Assembly: GCF_010384365.1 (NCBI RefSeq)
Contig: NZ_CP048397.1
Span: forward strand, 6,820,001-6,884,000
DNA from: Streptomyces sp. S4.7
Lineage (GTDB): Bacteria > Actinomycetota > Actinomycetes > Streptomycetales > Streptomycetaceae
Direction of reading: 5' to 3'
Length of the DNA stretch: 64,000 nt
In this document: piece by piece, positions 1 through 9,125 of the stretch
Layout: every line of letters starts with the position of its first letter
Position numbering within the stretch: position 1 is the stretch's first letter
Position numbers and translations under genes: made by a program
The notes under the pieces: generated by a model
Told to the model about the DNA's origin: nothing
What the model saw: only the letters and a program-made list of their open reading frames with translations
The model's database searches: none

Positions 1-172
1 GCGCGTTGGGGATGTAACCGAGCAAATCCGCCGCCGCCCTTACGCGGTCGCGCAGTTCGTCGCGGACGCGCGCCGTTCCGTTCAGGGCTCTGGACGCGGT
101 CGCCAGGGAGACACCCGCACGGCGGGCCACGACGTCCAGCGTCACATGGGCACTTGCTTCCCGTTCACTCAA
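1..172 (-). CDS. LacI-family transcriptional regulator, N-terminal part (cut by window edge)
   Basis: Only the DNA-binding end is inside the window. The translation reads VTLDVVARRAGVS followed by ATASRALNGTARV and RDELRDRVRAAADLLGYIPNA, which is the classic LacI helix-turn-helix plus hinge start. The rest of the protein lies to the left of base 1. The start is uncertain: TTG at 172 and GTG at 145 are in frame, and the GTG lies next to the family's usual start of the helix-turn-helix. The gene is divergent from the ABC transporter at 393, with two LacI-type palindromes between them, so it is the obvious candidate to bind those sites and probably represses itself and the transporter. The ligand cannot be told from this fragment; a sugar is likely from the family and from the other genes carrying the same palindrome. 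Confidence 0.85.
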   Translation of the reverse strand, partial: MSEREASAHVTLDVVARRAGVSLATASRALNGTARVRDELRDRVRAAADLLGYIPNA

Positions 173-282
173 GACGGCCCCCGAGTCGCGGTGGCGGCAG
201 GTCCCCTGACGGGGCCCCGAAACTTCCGGACGACCTATTGACCGTTCGGACAAGCAGTCATTAGCGTGGCGATCACCTTACC

Positions 283-307
283 AGAAAGCGCTTTCTGAAA
301 GCGCTTC
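283..307. promoter_or_regulatory. Tandem LacI-type operators in the divergent regulator/transporter promoter
   Basis: AGAAAGCGCTTTCT (283-296) is a perfect 14-base palindrome and is followed at once by GAAAGCGCTTC (297-307), a second copy of the core GAAAGCGCTT. The central CG and the flanking A/T bases are typical of LacI-family operators. The same palindrome recurs at 8635-8648 and, less perfectly, at 37893-37905. The position between the lacI start and the permease start suggests control of both. Confidence 0.8.
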
Positions 308-392
308 TTCCGTTGGCCAGTACGGCAGCAGCCGGTACAGCAGAGGGTCGGACAGCGGTGCCCAACCGCTCCTGATTCCCGAGGAGTTGACT

Positions 393-1256
393 GTGAGCCA
401 GAGCGTCATGCCGGGACCGACAAAAGAGATCGCGGGAGTCGCCACACGTAACAGGCCAGGAGCGGGGGAGCGGTTCGGCAAGGCCTTCGAGACCAGCTGG
501 CGGCCCGTCGCGCTGCTGTTCGCGTGCTTCGTCGCGTGGTGGGCCGTCGCCGCCGCCGAGTTGGTCGAGCCGTATCTCGTCCCCTCGCCCGGGGCGACCC
601 TGGACGTGCTGACGGGCAAGACGAGTTACATCTGGGAACACACGTGGGTGACCACCTACGAGACCCTGCTCGGCTTCGTCATCGCCGTCGTCGTCGGCGT
701 GCTCGCCGCCGTCGTCATGGTCTACTCCTCGACCGTCGAGAAGACCCTCTACCCGATCCTCCTCTTCGCCCAGGTCGTACCGAAGATCGCCATCGCGCCG
801 CTGTTCGTCGTCTGGCTCGGCTTCGGCATCACGCCGAAAGTTCTGATCGCGGTGCTCATCGCCTTCTTCCCGGTCGTGATCTCCATGGTCACGGGCCTCA
901 AGGCGGTCGATCCCGAGATGCTCCAGCTCTCCGCGACGATGGGGGCCAAGCCGTGGCAGACCTTCACCAAGATCCGCTTCCCGGCCTCGCTGCCGCACCT
1001 GTTCTCGGGCCTCAAGGTCGCCGTGACGCTCGCGGTCACCGGAGCGGTCGTCGGTGAGTTCGTCGGTGCCAACGAGGGCCTGGGCTACGTGATCCTCCAG
1101 GCCAACGGAAACCTCGACACCCCGATGCTCTTCGCGGGCCTGCTCGTCATGTCACTGATCGGCGTCGTCCTGTTCGTCCTGGTCGAGATCGCCGAGAAGC
1201 TCTTCCTGCCCTGGCACGCCAGCCGCCGGGACACCAACGTCACGACCTCGTTCTGA
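393..1256 (+). CDS. ABC transporter permease, SsuC/TauC/ThiX type
   Basis: An inner-membrane permease of the binding-protein-dependent transporter superfamily, about 287 residues with roughly six hydrophobic segments. The cytoplasmic coupling loop is visible around residues 175-200 (SATMGAKPWQTFTKIRFPASLPH), which matches the EAA motif of nitrate/sulfonate/taurine/HMP permeases. I chose GTG at 393 because GAGGAG at 381-386 is spaced six bases from it; the TTG at 387 lies directly against that sequence. It is the first gene of a three-gene operon with a lipoprotein receptor and an ATPase. Substrate is not certain: the receptor points to pyrimidine/thiamine-precursor-like or sulfonate-like compounds, whereas the LacI operators upstream suggest carbohydrate-linked control. 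Confidence 0.88.
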   Translation: MSQSVMPGPTKEIAGVATRNRPGAGERFGKAFETSWRPVALLFACFVAWWAVAAAELVEPYLVPSPGATLDVLTGKTSYIWEHTWVTTYETLLGFVIAVVVGVLAAVVMVYSSTVEKTLYPILLFAQVVPKIAIAPLFVVWLGFGITPKVLIAVLIAFFPVVISMVTGLKAVDPEMLQLSATMGAKPWQTFTKIRFPASLPHLFSGLKVAVTLAVTGAVVGEFVGANEGLGYVILQANGNLDTPMLFAGLLVMSLIGVVLFVLVEIAEKLFLPWHASRRDTNVTTSF

Positions 1257-1345
1257 TGAGGCCGGCCGACAACGACGGGCCGACCGGTCCCGACCGTGCC
1301 ACCGATCACGTCCGACCCCGACCTCTCCTCCGAGAAGGGCCAGCC

Positions 1346-2362
1346 ATGCACTCCCGCAGACTCCTGATCGGCCTCGTGCCGCTTCTTCTGGTCGCCACCG
1401 CCTGCGGCGAGGACGGCGACAAGACCACCACCAGCGACTCCGGCAAGAAGCTCGACAAGGTCACGCTGACGCTCAACTGGTACCCGTACGGCGAACACGC
1501 GCCGTTCTACTACGGCGTCAAGGAGAAGATCTTCGAGAAGCACGGCATCGACCTGGAGATTCGCGCGGGCCAGGGATCCCAGAAGACCGTGCAGGCGACG
1601 GCCGCCGGGCAGACCGACTTCGGCTGGGCGGACACCCCCGCCGTGATCAGCGGCGTCGACCAGGGCGTCAACGTCAAGAGCCTCGGTGTGATGCTCCAGA
1701 CGACGCCGTCGTCCGTGCAGTTCTTCGCCGACCAGAACGTCAAGACGCCCGCCGACATCAAGGGCAAGACGATCGCGGGCACGGCCGGTGACGCGCTCAG
1801 CAAGACGTTCCCGATCTTCCTGGAGAAGAACGGCCTCAAGCTGTCGGACGTCAAGATCCAGAACACCGACCCGGCGGGCAAGATCGCCGCGGTGATCTCC
1901 GGCAAGACGGACGCGCTGCTCGGTTACGCGAGCGACCAGGGCCCGACGATGGCGGACAAGGCCAAGAAGGACGTCGAGTACCTGCGCTTCTCGGAGAACG
2001 GGCTGAACTTCTACTCCAACGGCCTGATCGCCGGCCAGAAGATCCTCAAGTCGGACGCCGACCTGACGAAGCGCATGGCCACCGCGGTCAGCGAGGCGTG
2101 GGCCGCCGCCGAGAAGGCGCCGGAGCCCGCGGTCGCCGCGATGGAGGGCGCGTCTGAGCAGCTTCCGCCGAAGGCCGTACTGACCGAGCAGTTCGCGACG
2201 ACGATAACGCTGCTGCACACCGAGTCGACCCAGGGCAAGGCCCCCGGTCTCAACACCGAGGCCGACTGGCAGGAGACCATCGACGTCTTCGCCGAGGCCG
2301 GTCTCGTCAAGAACCCGAAGGCGCCGGCGGATTACTGGGACAGCTCGGCACTGAAGGGATGA
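1346..2362 (+). CDS. ABC transporter substrate-binding lipoprotein, NMT1/THI5-like
   Basis: The mature domain begins KVTLTLNWYPYGEHAPFYYG, which is close to the NMT1/THI5 and ThiY signature LNWxPNxxHAxxY, and continues with QTDFGWADTPAV and NGLNFYSNGLIA typical of that fold. The start is ATG 1346: it is preceded by GAGAAGGG and yields a lipoprotein signal, MHSRRLLIGLVPLLLVATAC, with the lipobox cysteine at about residue 20. An upstream in-frame start would put 30 charged residues before the signal. The protein should be anchored outside the membrane and deliver ligand to the permease encoded just upstream. ThiY-type proteins bind formyl-aminopyrimidine, and relatives bind nitrate, taurine or alkylsulfonates; the exact ligand is open. 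The stop overlaps the start of the ATPase gene by four bases. Confidence 0.85.
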   Translation: MHSRRLLIGLVPLLLVATACGEDGDKTTTSDSGKKLDKVTLTLNWYPYGEHAPFYYGVKEKIFEKHGIDLEIRAGQGSQKTVQATAAGQTDFGWADTPAVISGVDQGVNVKSLGVMLQTTPSSVQFFADQNVKTPADIKGKTIAGTAGDALSKTFPIFLEKNGLKLSDVKIQNTDPAGKIAAVISGKTDALLGYASDQGPTMADKAKKDVEYLRFSENGLNFYSNGLIAGQKILKSDADLTKRMATAVSEAWAAAEKAPEPAVAAMEGASEQLPPKAVLTEQFATTITLLHTESTQGKAPGLNTEADWQETIDVFAEAGLVKNPKAPADYWDSSALKG

Positions 2363-3228
2363 CGATGCCCAGGGAAGCGGCTCTCCGGGAGCATGGCGTG
2401 AGCAATACCAGCCTGAGCAAGGACGACGGAACGAAGAACGGCGCGGGTGCCGACGGCACGGCGGCGGTCTCCCTGAACGACGTCGCCGTCCGGTTCCGTA
2501 CGAAGGACCGCGACGTCACCGCCCTGCGGGACGTCTCGCTCGACGTCCCGATGGGTGAGTTCGTCGCGATCGTCGGCCCCTCGGGGTGCGGCAAGTCGAC
2601 ACTGCTCAAGCTGGTCGCCGGACTGCTGAAGGCGTCCAGCGGTGACGTACGGCTGCACGGCGAGCGGGTCGACGGGCCGCGGCCCGACATCGGTTACGTC
2701 TTCCAGCGGGCCGCCCTGCTGGAGTGGCGCAGCGCCCGGCGCAACATCCTGCTCCAGGCGGAGATGCGTCGGATGCCGAACGCGACGGCGCGCGAACGCG
2801 CGGACGAACTCATCGAGATGACCGGCCTCGGCGGCTTCGAGGACGCGTATCCGCATGAGCTGTCCGGCGGGATGCAGCAGCGGGTGGCCCTGTGCCGGGC
2901 GCTGCTGCACCAGCCGCCGGTGCTGCTGATGGACGAGCCGTTCGGCGCGCTGGACGCGCTGACGCGCGAGCAGATGAACATGGAGCTCAACCGCATCTGG
3001 CGGGAGACCGGCACGACCGTGCTGCTGGTCACCCACTCCATCTCGGAGGCGGTCTACCTGGCGAACCGCGTCGTCGTGATGAGCCCCAGGCCCGGCACGA
3101 TCACGGAGATCATCGACGTGGGGCTGCCGCCGGAGCGGGACTACGTGGAGACCCTGGCCCGGCCGGAGTTCCGCGAGGCGACGACGCACATCAGGGAACT
3201 GCTGGGGGCGGCGTCGGCGCAGGACTGA
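2359..3228 (+). CDS. ABC transporter ATP-binding protein, SsuB/TauB/ThiZ type
   Basis: The energising subunit of the transporter. Walker A is GPSGCGKST (about residues 73-81), the Q-loop is YVFQRAALLEW, the signature is LSGGMQQR, Walker B is VLLMDEPF and the switch histidine is in LLVTHSISEA. The Q-loop and the ending EIIDVGLPPERDY are characteristic of the nitrate/sulfonate/taurine/HMP group. The ATG at 2359 overlaps the stop of the receptor gene (ATGA), which indicates translational coupling; an alternative ATG is six bases downstream. The N-terminus has a poorly conserved extension of about 35 residues before the ABC domain, so a later start is possible. A strong hairpin follows the gene and closes the operon. 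Confidence 0.9.
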   Translation: MTMPREAALREHGVSNTSLSKDDGTKNGAGADGTAAVSLNDVAVRFRTKDRDVTALRDVSLDVPMGEFVAIVGPSGCGKSTLLKLVAGLLKASSGDVRLHGERVDGPRPDIGYVFQRAALLEWRSARRNILLQAEMRRMPNATARERADELIEMTGLGGFEDAYPHELSGGMQQRVALCRALLHQPPVLLMDEPFGALDALTREQMNMELNRIWRETGTTVLLVTHSISEAVYLANRVVVMSPRPGTITEIIDVGLPPERDYVETLARPEFREATTHIRELLGAASAQD

Positions 3229-3245
3229 CCCCGGTTCCACGGACC

Positions 3246-3286
3246 GGGCGGTGGCGGCACGACCTGTCGAAGTGCCGCCACCGCCC
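3246..3286 (+). terminator. Hairpin terminator of the transporter operon
   Basis: A perfect 15-base stem (GGGCGGTGGCGGCAC paired with GTGCCGCCACCGCCC) with an 11-base loop lies 17 bases after the ATPase stop. There is no T-run, as is common for actinobacterial terminators. Confidence 0.75.
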
Positions 3287-3477
3287 GTGTACGCCGCGTC
3301 GCACGGTGCCCGTGCCCCGTACCGACCGGGGCCCGCTCACCCGGTGGGACCGCGTGGCGCACACCCGGCCGCCCCTCCCCGCCCGGTCACGCCGGCGGCG
3401 GGAGGGGCGGTTCGCTGTCCGCCCGGCCGCCCCGAAAACCGGGTGTCCGCAGGTCGGCCCTGTGATTGGCTGCGTCG

Positions 3478-4008
3478 GTGAGCCATGAATGCGTATCCGT
3501 CAGACGCCGTGACCCCGCCGACCTCGACGCGTGCGTCCGTGTACTGGCCGAGGTCCACGAGAGCGACGGCTACCCGGTCGACTGGCCCCAGGACCCGGCC
3601 GGTTGGCTGACGCCGCCGCAGTCCCCCGCCGAGCCGCCGGCCGTCTGGGTGGCGCTGCTCGACGGTGTCGTCGTCGGCCACATCCGCCTCTCCCCGGCCC
3701 GGCCCGACGACGCCGCGCCCGGCCTCTGGAGCGGCCGTACCGGCATCGGTCCGGAGGGGACGGCCGTGGTGAGCCGGCTGTTTGTCTCCCCCGGGGCCCG
3801 GGGCCACGGAATCGGCGCGCTCCTGCTGGCCGAGGCGGTCGGTTACGCCCGCGGGCGCGGGCTGCACCCCGTGCTGGACGTCGTGACGTCCGACCGGTCG
3901 GCGGCGGCGCTGTACGAACGCCAGGGATGGACGCTGATGGCCACGGCGGAGCAGCGGTGGGGGCCGGAGCGGACGGTCCAGGTGCACTGCTACACGGCGC
4001 CGTCGTGA
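3478..4008 (+). CDS. GNAT-family N-acetyltransferase
   Basis: A single-domain acetyl-CoA-dependent N-acetyltransferase of about 176 residues. The sequence VSRLFVSPGARGHGIGALLL holds the acetyl-CoA pyrophosphate-binding motif A (R-G-H-G-I-G), followed by the DVVTSDRSAAALYERQGW segment that forms the last strand and helix of the GNAT fold. GTG 3478 is preferred because the reading then starts at VSHECVSVRRRDPADLDAC, the usual beginning of this group; a TTG twelve bases upstream is in frame. No clear ribosome-binding site is present before either start. The acceptor substrate is not predictable. The gene is not coupled to its neighbours: a terminator separates it from the transporter operon and the next gene is convergent. 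Confidence 0.85.
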   Translation: MSHECVSVRRRDPADLDACVRVLAEVHESDGYPVDWPQDPAGWLTPPQSPAEPPAVWVALLDGVVVGHIRLSPARPDDAAPGLWSGRTGIGPEGTAVVSRLFVSPGARGHGIGALLLAEAVGYARGRGLHPVLDVVTSDRSAAALYERQGWTLMATAEQRWGPERTVQVHCYTAPS

Positions 4009-4150
4009 GAGCACCGGCCGACCGCGGCGCGGGACCGACCCCGCCGACCGCCGAGGGCCCCGGCCCCGGCTCCGTAACGCACCACACCCCCCGACCGGCC
4101 GTGAGGCCCGTCGGAGGGCGTGACACACCATCAGAGGCGCTGCCCCGGCT

Positions 4151-5029
4151 TCAGTAGCGCAGCCTCGACAGATGGCGGTAGCTGTTGCGGGCCGTGGCGA
4201 ACGGGTCCTGCGGCGAGTCGTGCTCGACCAGCCACTGCCGCACGCCGCCCCGGTGCGCGGTCTCGAACATCTCCGCGAAGTCCAGGACGCCCGAGCCGAC
4301 ATCCGCGAAGTCGCCGTTCGGAGCCATGTCCTTGACGTGCAGCGCCGGGAAGCGCGGGCCCTCCTCCACGAACAGTCGGCGCGGGTCCGCGCCGCCCTTC
4401 GCCGCCCAGTAGACGTCGAGTTCGAACCCCACGTACTCCGGGTCGGTCTCGTTCAGGAGGATGTCGTAGAGCACCTCTCCCTCGACCGTCCTGTGGTCCG
4501 CGTCGTGGTTGTGGAAGAGCACCGGGCCGAGACCCGACTCGCGTGCCACCCGGCCCGCCCTGTTCATCGCCGCCGCGGCCTCGCGGTAGCCCGCGGGGGT
4601 GTGCATCGCGGTCGGCAGGCTCGGTACGACGACCCACTCGCCGCCCAGCGTGTGGACGTCCGCGATGGCCTGCTGGAGGCCGGCGCCCGCCACCGTGGCG
4701 TAACCGACGTGCTCCAGAACGGCCTTGAGGCCGACGTCGTCCAACACCTGCCGGATCTGTGTGGCGTTGCGGCCGAACCGACCGCTGACACCGACCGTCG
4801 CGTAGCCGATGTCCGCCAGCTGCTCCAGCGTCCCCTCGAAGTCCGTCTCCAGGACGGACCTCATGGTGTAAAGATGCATGCCAATGCCGCCGCGCGGAAT
4901 CCGCCGCCGGCACCGCGGGTCGTGGTGCCGGCCGGACTCCGCCGCGTGGGCGGTGCCTGTCGTCGACGCCAGTCCGACCGCGGCCAGCCCCGCCGCCGTC
5001 CCCAGGAACGCTCTTCGTGTGCCCTTCAC
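4151..5029 (-). CDS. Secreted sugar phosphate isomerase/epimerase-like TIM-barrel protein (Tat substrate)
   Basis: A xylose-isomerase-like TIM barrel (AP endonuclease 2 superfamily). Visible elements are GGIGMHLYTMRS at the first strand, TVGVSGRFG, VLEHVGYATV, VLFHNHDADH in the metal-binding region, YVGFELDVYWAAKGGADP, and PALHVKDMA. The GTG at 5029 starts VKGTRRAFLGTAAGLAAVGLA, a twin-arginine signal, and is preceded by AGAGG; the frame is open further upstream but would bury the signal. Export by Tat implies a folded enzyme with a metal cofactor outside the cell. It lies 68 bases after the ThuA/sugar-dehydrogenase gene and in the same direction, so both are likely one operon. Homologues act on phosphorylated or 3-keto sugars; the substrate here is unknown. 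Confidence 0.85.
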   Translation of the reverse strand: MKGTRRAFLGTAAGLAAVGLASTTGTAHAAESGRHHDPRCRRRIPRGGIGMHLYTMRSVLETDFEGTLEQLADIGYATVGVSGRFGRNATQIRQVLDDVGLKAVLEHVGYATVAGAGLQQAIADVHTLGGEWVVVPSLPTAMHTPAGYREAAAAMNRAGRVARESGLGPVLFHNHDADHRTVEGEVLYDILLNETDPEYVGFELDVYWAAKGGADPRRLFVEEGPRFPALHVKDMAPNGDFADVGSGVLDFAEMFETAHRGGVRQWLVEHDSPQDPFATARNSYRHLSRLRY

Positions 5030-5097
5030 GTGACCTCTTCTCTCGGCTCGTTCAACTCGCTCCGATGCGGCTCGCGTTGATCCGGTGTTCGGTGAAC

Positions 5098-8000
5098 TCA
5101 CTTGGCCTGGATCTCGACGGCGCCGGTCGTCGTGTCGCCCTTGTCGTCGGTGACCGTGAGATGCGCCGTGTAGGCGCCCGGCCTGGCGTACGTGTGGGTC
5201 GCGTTCGCGCCCTGCTCGCCCGTGGGCTTCGTGTTGTCACCGAAGTCCCAGCGGTAGGAGGCGACCGTCCGGCCCTCGGCGAGCTTCACCGTGCCGGTCA
5301 GCTTCGTGGCCAGCGGCGCCGGACCTTCCTGAGCCGATGTGGCGACGGTGACGCTCGTGCCCGGCGTGCGCTCCACCCCTCGTCCGTTGAAGTGCAGCCA
5401 GTCGAGGGACAGCACGTCCTGTCCGTCCGGCTTCCAGTCAGGGTTGCTGAAGACCGCGTACATCTTCACCGTGCCGCCGACCGGCCTGAGGTCGGTCGTC
5501 GGTGAGACGAAGTTGGTCCAGTTGCCGGTGTTCGGAATGGTCACCGAGCCCATCAGCGGGCCGGTCGGCGAACCGTTGCGGAACTCGACGGTGCCGCCGG
5601 TGCCGCCCGAGGACCCCCCGACGGTCACGGACCGGACGCCCGTGAGATTCACCGGGTCGTACGCGACCCAGTCACCGTGCTCGACCTCGATGACGCGCTT
5701 CCCGCCGGAGGCCTCGGCGCGGGCGCCCACCGTGACGCCACCGTTCTCGCCCCCGGTGGAGGTGAAGAACTCCCCTTCGCGGTAGGAGGACTTGAGATTC
5801 GACGTGGCGGTGCCCGTCAGCGCGGGAACGCCCTCTCCCTCGCCCCCGTCGTCCTTGTAACTGGCGGTGACGCGGTAGAAGAGGTCCTGGTCGGAGTGCT
5901 CGTCGCTCGTGGGCACGGTGAACTCGCCCGAGCAGCCCTGCTTGGACTCCGGCGCGTGCAGCGTGGTCCCGTGGCCGAGCCGCCCTTCGACCTCGACGCG
6001 TTCGCAGTCGATCTGTGCGCCCTTGCCGTCCTCGCGGTCGTTGACCTTCACGGTGAAGGGCACGGTGTCACCGAGGCTGAACATGCCACCGTCCGGGGCC
6101 TGTTGGATGGTGAGCACCGGCCGCGTGTTGCCCACGGTGATTTCCTGGGTGGCCTGCGCCGACAGTCCGTCGGCGGCGGTGACCGTCAGCCGCGCGGTGA
6201 AGACACCGTTGTCCACGTAGATGTGGGTCGGGTTGGCCTTCGTGGAGTCGACGGTGCCGTCCCCGTCGAAGTCCCAGGCGTAGGTGACCGGCTTGCCCCC
6301 CGGCAAGCCGGAGCCCTCACTGGAGAATTTCACGCTGCGGGGACCAGGACCTGTCTCGGAAGTGGTCGTGATCCTCGCCGTGGGCAACTGGCCGTCGCCC
6401 ACGTAGTCGATGCGGTGGATGCCGGTGCCCTGGTTGATCACGCCCGTACGGCCGGCGCCCGACCCGATCCCGAAGTCGATCACGTACATGGAGCCGTCGG
6501 GCCCGAACTCGGACTCGAACAGCTGGTTCCACTTCATGTCGGTGAAGATCTTGTTGACCGACTGGATGTCTCCCGCCTTCGCCGGCGGGAGGCGCGGGTC
6601 GCTGAACGACTGGTCCTTCTGCTGGACGGAGAAGGTCTTGAACCAGTTCTGGCCCAGGTCGTAGGCGAACCACTTCGAGTCGAAGTACTCGGGGAACTTC
6701 GTCGGCGACGCGTTGTCGGGGTCGTAGTCGTAGACGGGACCGCTCATCGGCGCACCGCCCCCGCCGACCTCGGGGAACTGCGGCGAGCCCGAGTACAGGT
6801 ACGGCACCGTCGCCGGCACCGCGGGCGGCAGCTCACGCAGACCGGTGTTGTTCGGCGACTCGTTGACCGGGTTGTCGCAGTCGAACTTCGGGCCCGAGAC
6901 CTTGGTCGCGAAGTCGTAGTCGTTGAACGGGGTGTTGGCGCCGATGCAGTACGGCCAGCCGAGGTTCGCCGCCTTGGGAACGCGGTTGAACTCGACCGTG
7001 CCCTCCGGGCCGCGGTTCGGGTCCGCCGCGCGCGAGTCCGGCCCGTAGTCGCCGACCAGCAGCGCCCCGGTCTTCGGATCGGTGGTGATGCGGAAGACGT
7101 TGCGCAGCCCCATCGCGTAGATCTCGGGGCGGGTCTTCTCCGTACCGGGCGCGAAGAGGTTCCCCTCCGGAATGGAGTAGGTGCCGTCGTCCTCGGGGGT
7201 GATGCGCAGGACCTTGCCGCGCAGATCGTTGGTGTTGCCGGAGGTGCGCTGCGCGTCGAAGACGTGCCGGCCCGCGCGCTCGTCGATCGGCGTGAAGTTG
7301 TCCGAGACGAACGGGTCGGTGTTGTCACCGGTCCCGATGTACAGGTCGCCGTTCTTGTCGAACGCGAGCGAGCCCGCCATGTGCACGTTCGCGCGCTGCT
7401 CGTCGCGGTCGGTGGCGAACTCCAGCACGCGCTTCTCGGACGCCGGGTCGACGGTGTTCCCCGTCAGCGTGTACCGCGACAGGTTCAGCTGTTTCTTCTC
7501 CTTGTCGGAGTGCAGGAGATAGAGCCAGTTGTTCTCGGCGAAGTCCGGATCGAGGGTGAGTCCGATGAGCCCGTCGGACTGCTCCGTCATCTTGCGGCTG
7601 AACTCGAGGTCCAGCGCGGTGGTGGTCTCGCTCGTCGCCTGGTCGAGGACCTGGAGCTTTCCGGTGCGCTCGATGTAGATCACCCGGCGGTCGGGGGTCA
7701 CGGCCAGCTCGTAGGGGTCGGAGAGGTCCGTCGCCAGCTGCGTACGTGTGAACGCCCCGGTCTTGCTCGCGGAGCAGTCGCCGGGCTTGTTGCCCGCGGC
7801 CCACTGGATGCCGCCGAGCAGGTGCTTGAGGAAGTTCTCCTCCTCGAAGGCGGAGGCGTCATGACCGCCGGCGGTGAACCAGGAGCGGCCGCCGTCGTAG
7901 TTCTGGCACCAGGACCACGGATGGTCGACGCCCTCGTCGAGCCCGGTGATGCCGTCGTTCACCTTGATCTGCGCGAGCGTGTGGACCTTGCCCGTCGGGT

Positions 8001-8598
8001 TGGTGCGCCAGTTGTACCACTCCTCCGAACGCTCCCAGAGCTCCGGAAGTCCCTTGGTGGAGGGGTGCGCCTGGTCGAGCACCTTCACGCGGCCGGTCTG
8101 GATGGCGGGGTGCTTGTCGAAGATCGCCCCGGTCAGCCCTTCGTACCAGGCCCAGTCACGCTCGCTGGCCGACGCGGCGTGCAGTCCCACCCAGCCGCCG
8201 CCCGCGCGGATGAACTTTTGGAGCGCGGCGCGCTGGGAGGTGTTCAGCAGATCGCCCGACTCCGGAGTGGAGTTGGTGTTGTTGAAGACGATCGCCTGGA
8301 AGCGCGCGAGGTTCGAGTCGGAGAAGACGGCGGCGTCGTCGGACGCCTCCACCTCGAAGCCGTTCTCCTCGCCTAGCTTCTTGATGCCCGCGATACCGGC
8401 CGGGATCGACTCGTGCTCGAAATTGGTGACCTTGGAGAAGACCAGGACACGGTACGGCGCGGCCTCCGCGGGAGGGGGCGAGGCGACCCCGAGTCCGAGC
8501 ACGAGAGCGAGCAGTGCCAGGACGACGGTCAAGGGCGTAAGAGCCCTTCGCGATCGGCTTCTGTGCATGGGGGGTCGTTCTGGTGGACGGCTACTCAC
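5098..8598 (-). CDS. Secreted multidomain protein: ThuA-like, glucose/sorbosone dehydrogenase, PKD, CBM6, PKD
   Basis: A very large exported protein of 1,166 residues. After a signal peptide (hydrophobic TVVLALLALVLGLGVA, cleavage near AEAA) come a ThuA-like domain (about 47-265: YRVLVFSKVTNFEHESIPAG, GGGWVGLHAA, FTAGGHD), a PQQ/calcium-type glucose-sorbosone dehydrogenase propeller (about 285-735: LAVTPDRRVIYIERTGKL, GLIGLTLDPDF, DLYIGTGDNTDP, GEGTVEFNRV-like segments), a PKD repeat (about 740-830, YAWDFDGDGTVD), a carbohydrate-binding CBM6-like domain (about 945-1075, HGDWVAYDPVNLTGV) and a final PKD repeat (YRWDFGDN). GTG 8598 is favoured because GGGAG lies five bases before it; ATG 8568 has no such site. 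A LacI-type palindrome lies just upstream. The domain set suggests oxidation of a bound carbohydrate at the cell surface. Confidence 0.9.
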   Translation of the reverse strand: MSSRPPERPPMHRSRSRRALTPLTVVLALLALVLGLGVASPPPAEAAPYRVLVFSKVTNFEHESIPAGIAGIKKLGEENGFEVEASDDAAVFSDSNLARFQAIVFNNTNSTPESGDLLNTSQRAALQKFIRAGGGWVGLHAASASERDWAWYEGLTGAIFDKHPAIQTGRVKVLDQAHPSTKGLPELWERSEEWYNWRTNPTGKVHTLAQIKVNDGITGLDEGVDHPWSWCQNYDGGRSWFTAGGHDASAFEEENFLKHLLGGIQWAAGNKPGDCSASKTGAFTRTQLATDLSDPYELAVTPDRRVIYIERTGKLQVLDQATSETTTALDLEFSRKMTEQSDGLIGLTLDPDFAENNWLYLLHSDKEKKQLNLSRYTLTGNTVDPASEKRVLEFATDRDEQRANVHMAGSLAFDKNGDLYIGTGDNTDPFVSDNFTPIDERAGRHVFDAQRTSGNTNDLRGKVLRITPEDDGTYSIPEGNLFAPGTEKTRPEIYAMGLRNVFRITTDPKTGALLVGDYGPDSRAADPNRGPEGTVEFNRVPKAANLGWPYCIGANTPFNDYDFATKVSGPKFDCDNPVNESPNNTGLRELPPAVPATVPYLYSGSPQFPEVGGGGAPMSGPVYDYDPDNASPTKFPEYFDSKWFAYDLGQNWFKTFSVQQKDQSFSDPRLPPAKAGDIQSVNKIFTDMKWNQLFESEFGPDGSMYVIDFGIGSGAGRTGVINQGTGIHRIDYVGDGQLPTARITTTSETGPGPRSVKFSSEGSGLPGGKPVTYAWDFDGDGTVDSTKANPTHIYVDNGVFTARLTVTAADGLSAQATQEITVGNTRPVLTIQQAPDGGMFSLGDTVPFTVKVNDREDGKGAQIDCERVEVEGRLGHGTTLHAPESKQGCSGEFTVPTSDEHSDQDLFYRVTASYKDDGGEGEGVPALTGTATSNLKSSYREGEFFTSTGGENGGVTVGARAEASGGKRVIEVEHGDWVAYDPVNLTGVRSVTVGGSSGGTGGTVEFRNGSPTGPLMGSVTIPNTGNWTNFVSPTTDLRPVGGTVKMYAVFSNPDWKPDGQDVLSLDWLHFNGRGVERTPGTSVTVATSAQEGPAPLATKLTGTVKLAEGRTVASYRWDFGDNTKPTGEQGANATHTYARPGAYTAHLTVTDDKGDTTTGAVEIQAK

Positions 8599-8634
8599 GG
8601 GCGCTCCCGGTGCAGGTGGCGGCTACGAATGGGT

Positions 8635-8648
8635 AGAAAGCGCTTTCT
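8635..8648. promoter_or_regulatory. LacI-type operator before the ThuA/dehydrogenase gene
   Basis: AGAAAGCGCTTTCT, identical over all 14 bases to the palindrome at 283-296. It lies 37 bases upstream of the start codon of the minus-strand gene, a normal position for a repressor site over the promoter. Confidence 0.8.
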
Positions 8649-9029
8649 TAAGTACGTCGCATAGCGTAGGTTCCCTGCTTCCGGAGGGTCAATGGGTCGG
8701 AAGCGCCCACTGTGGTAGGGGAGTTGTGCGTGCGGGGGCGCCGCGCCGTGCGGTGGGCGATTTCCGATGCGGTGGGCCGAATGTGGCCGACGTGGCCGTA
8801 CGGTCGGGAGGCGTTGCCCGGCGTCTTCCCGGTGGTGGGCGGTGAGCGGTGAGTGACGATCGGTGGGCAGCGTCGAGCGGTGAGCCGTACGGGCCGGAGC
8901 CGGGGAGGGGCGGCTCGGGAGAAGCCCCTGGCGGCGGGGGCCGGCTAAAGCGGTTCGTGACCACCGGTCGGAGTGCGGTATTGTTCTCATGCGCGTTCGG
9001 CCGGGGGAAACCCCAGGTCAGGCGGGCAT
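8649..9029. other. Intergenic stretch without a recognisable gene
   Basis: Between the operator and the tRNA I see no coding sequence with conserved motifs. The open frames here are arginine/proline-rich products of high GC content. It should contain the tRNA promoter close to 8975-9020, but I cannot place -35/-10 boxes with confidence. Confidence 0.5.
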
Positions 9030-9103
<74 letters not shown>

Positions 9104-9125
9104 CTGGAGACAGTCGCAGTTCAGG

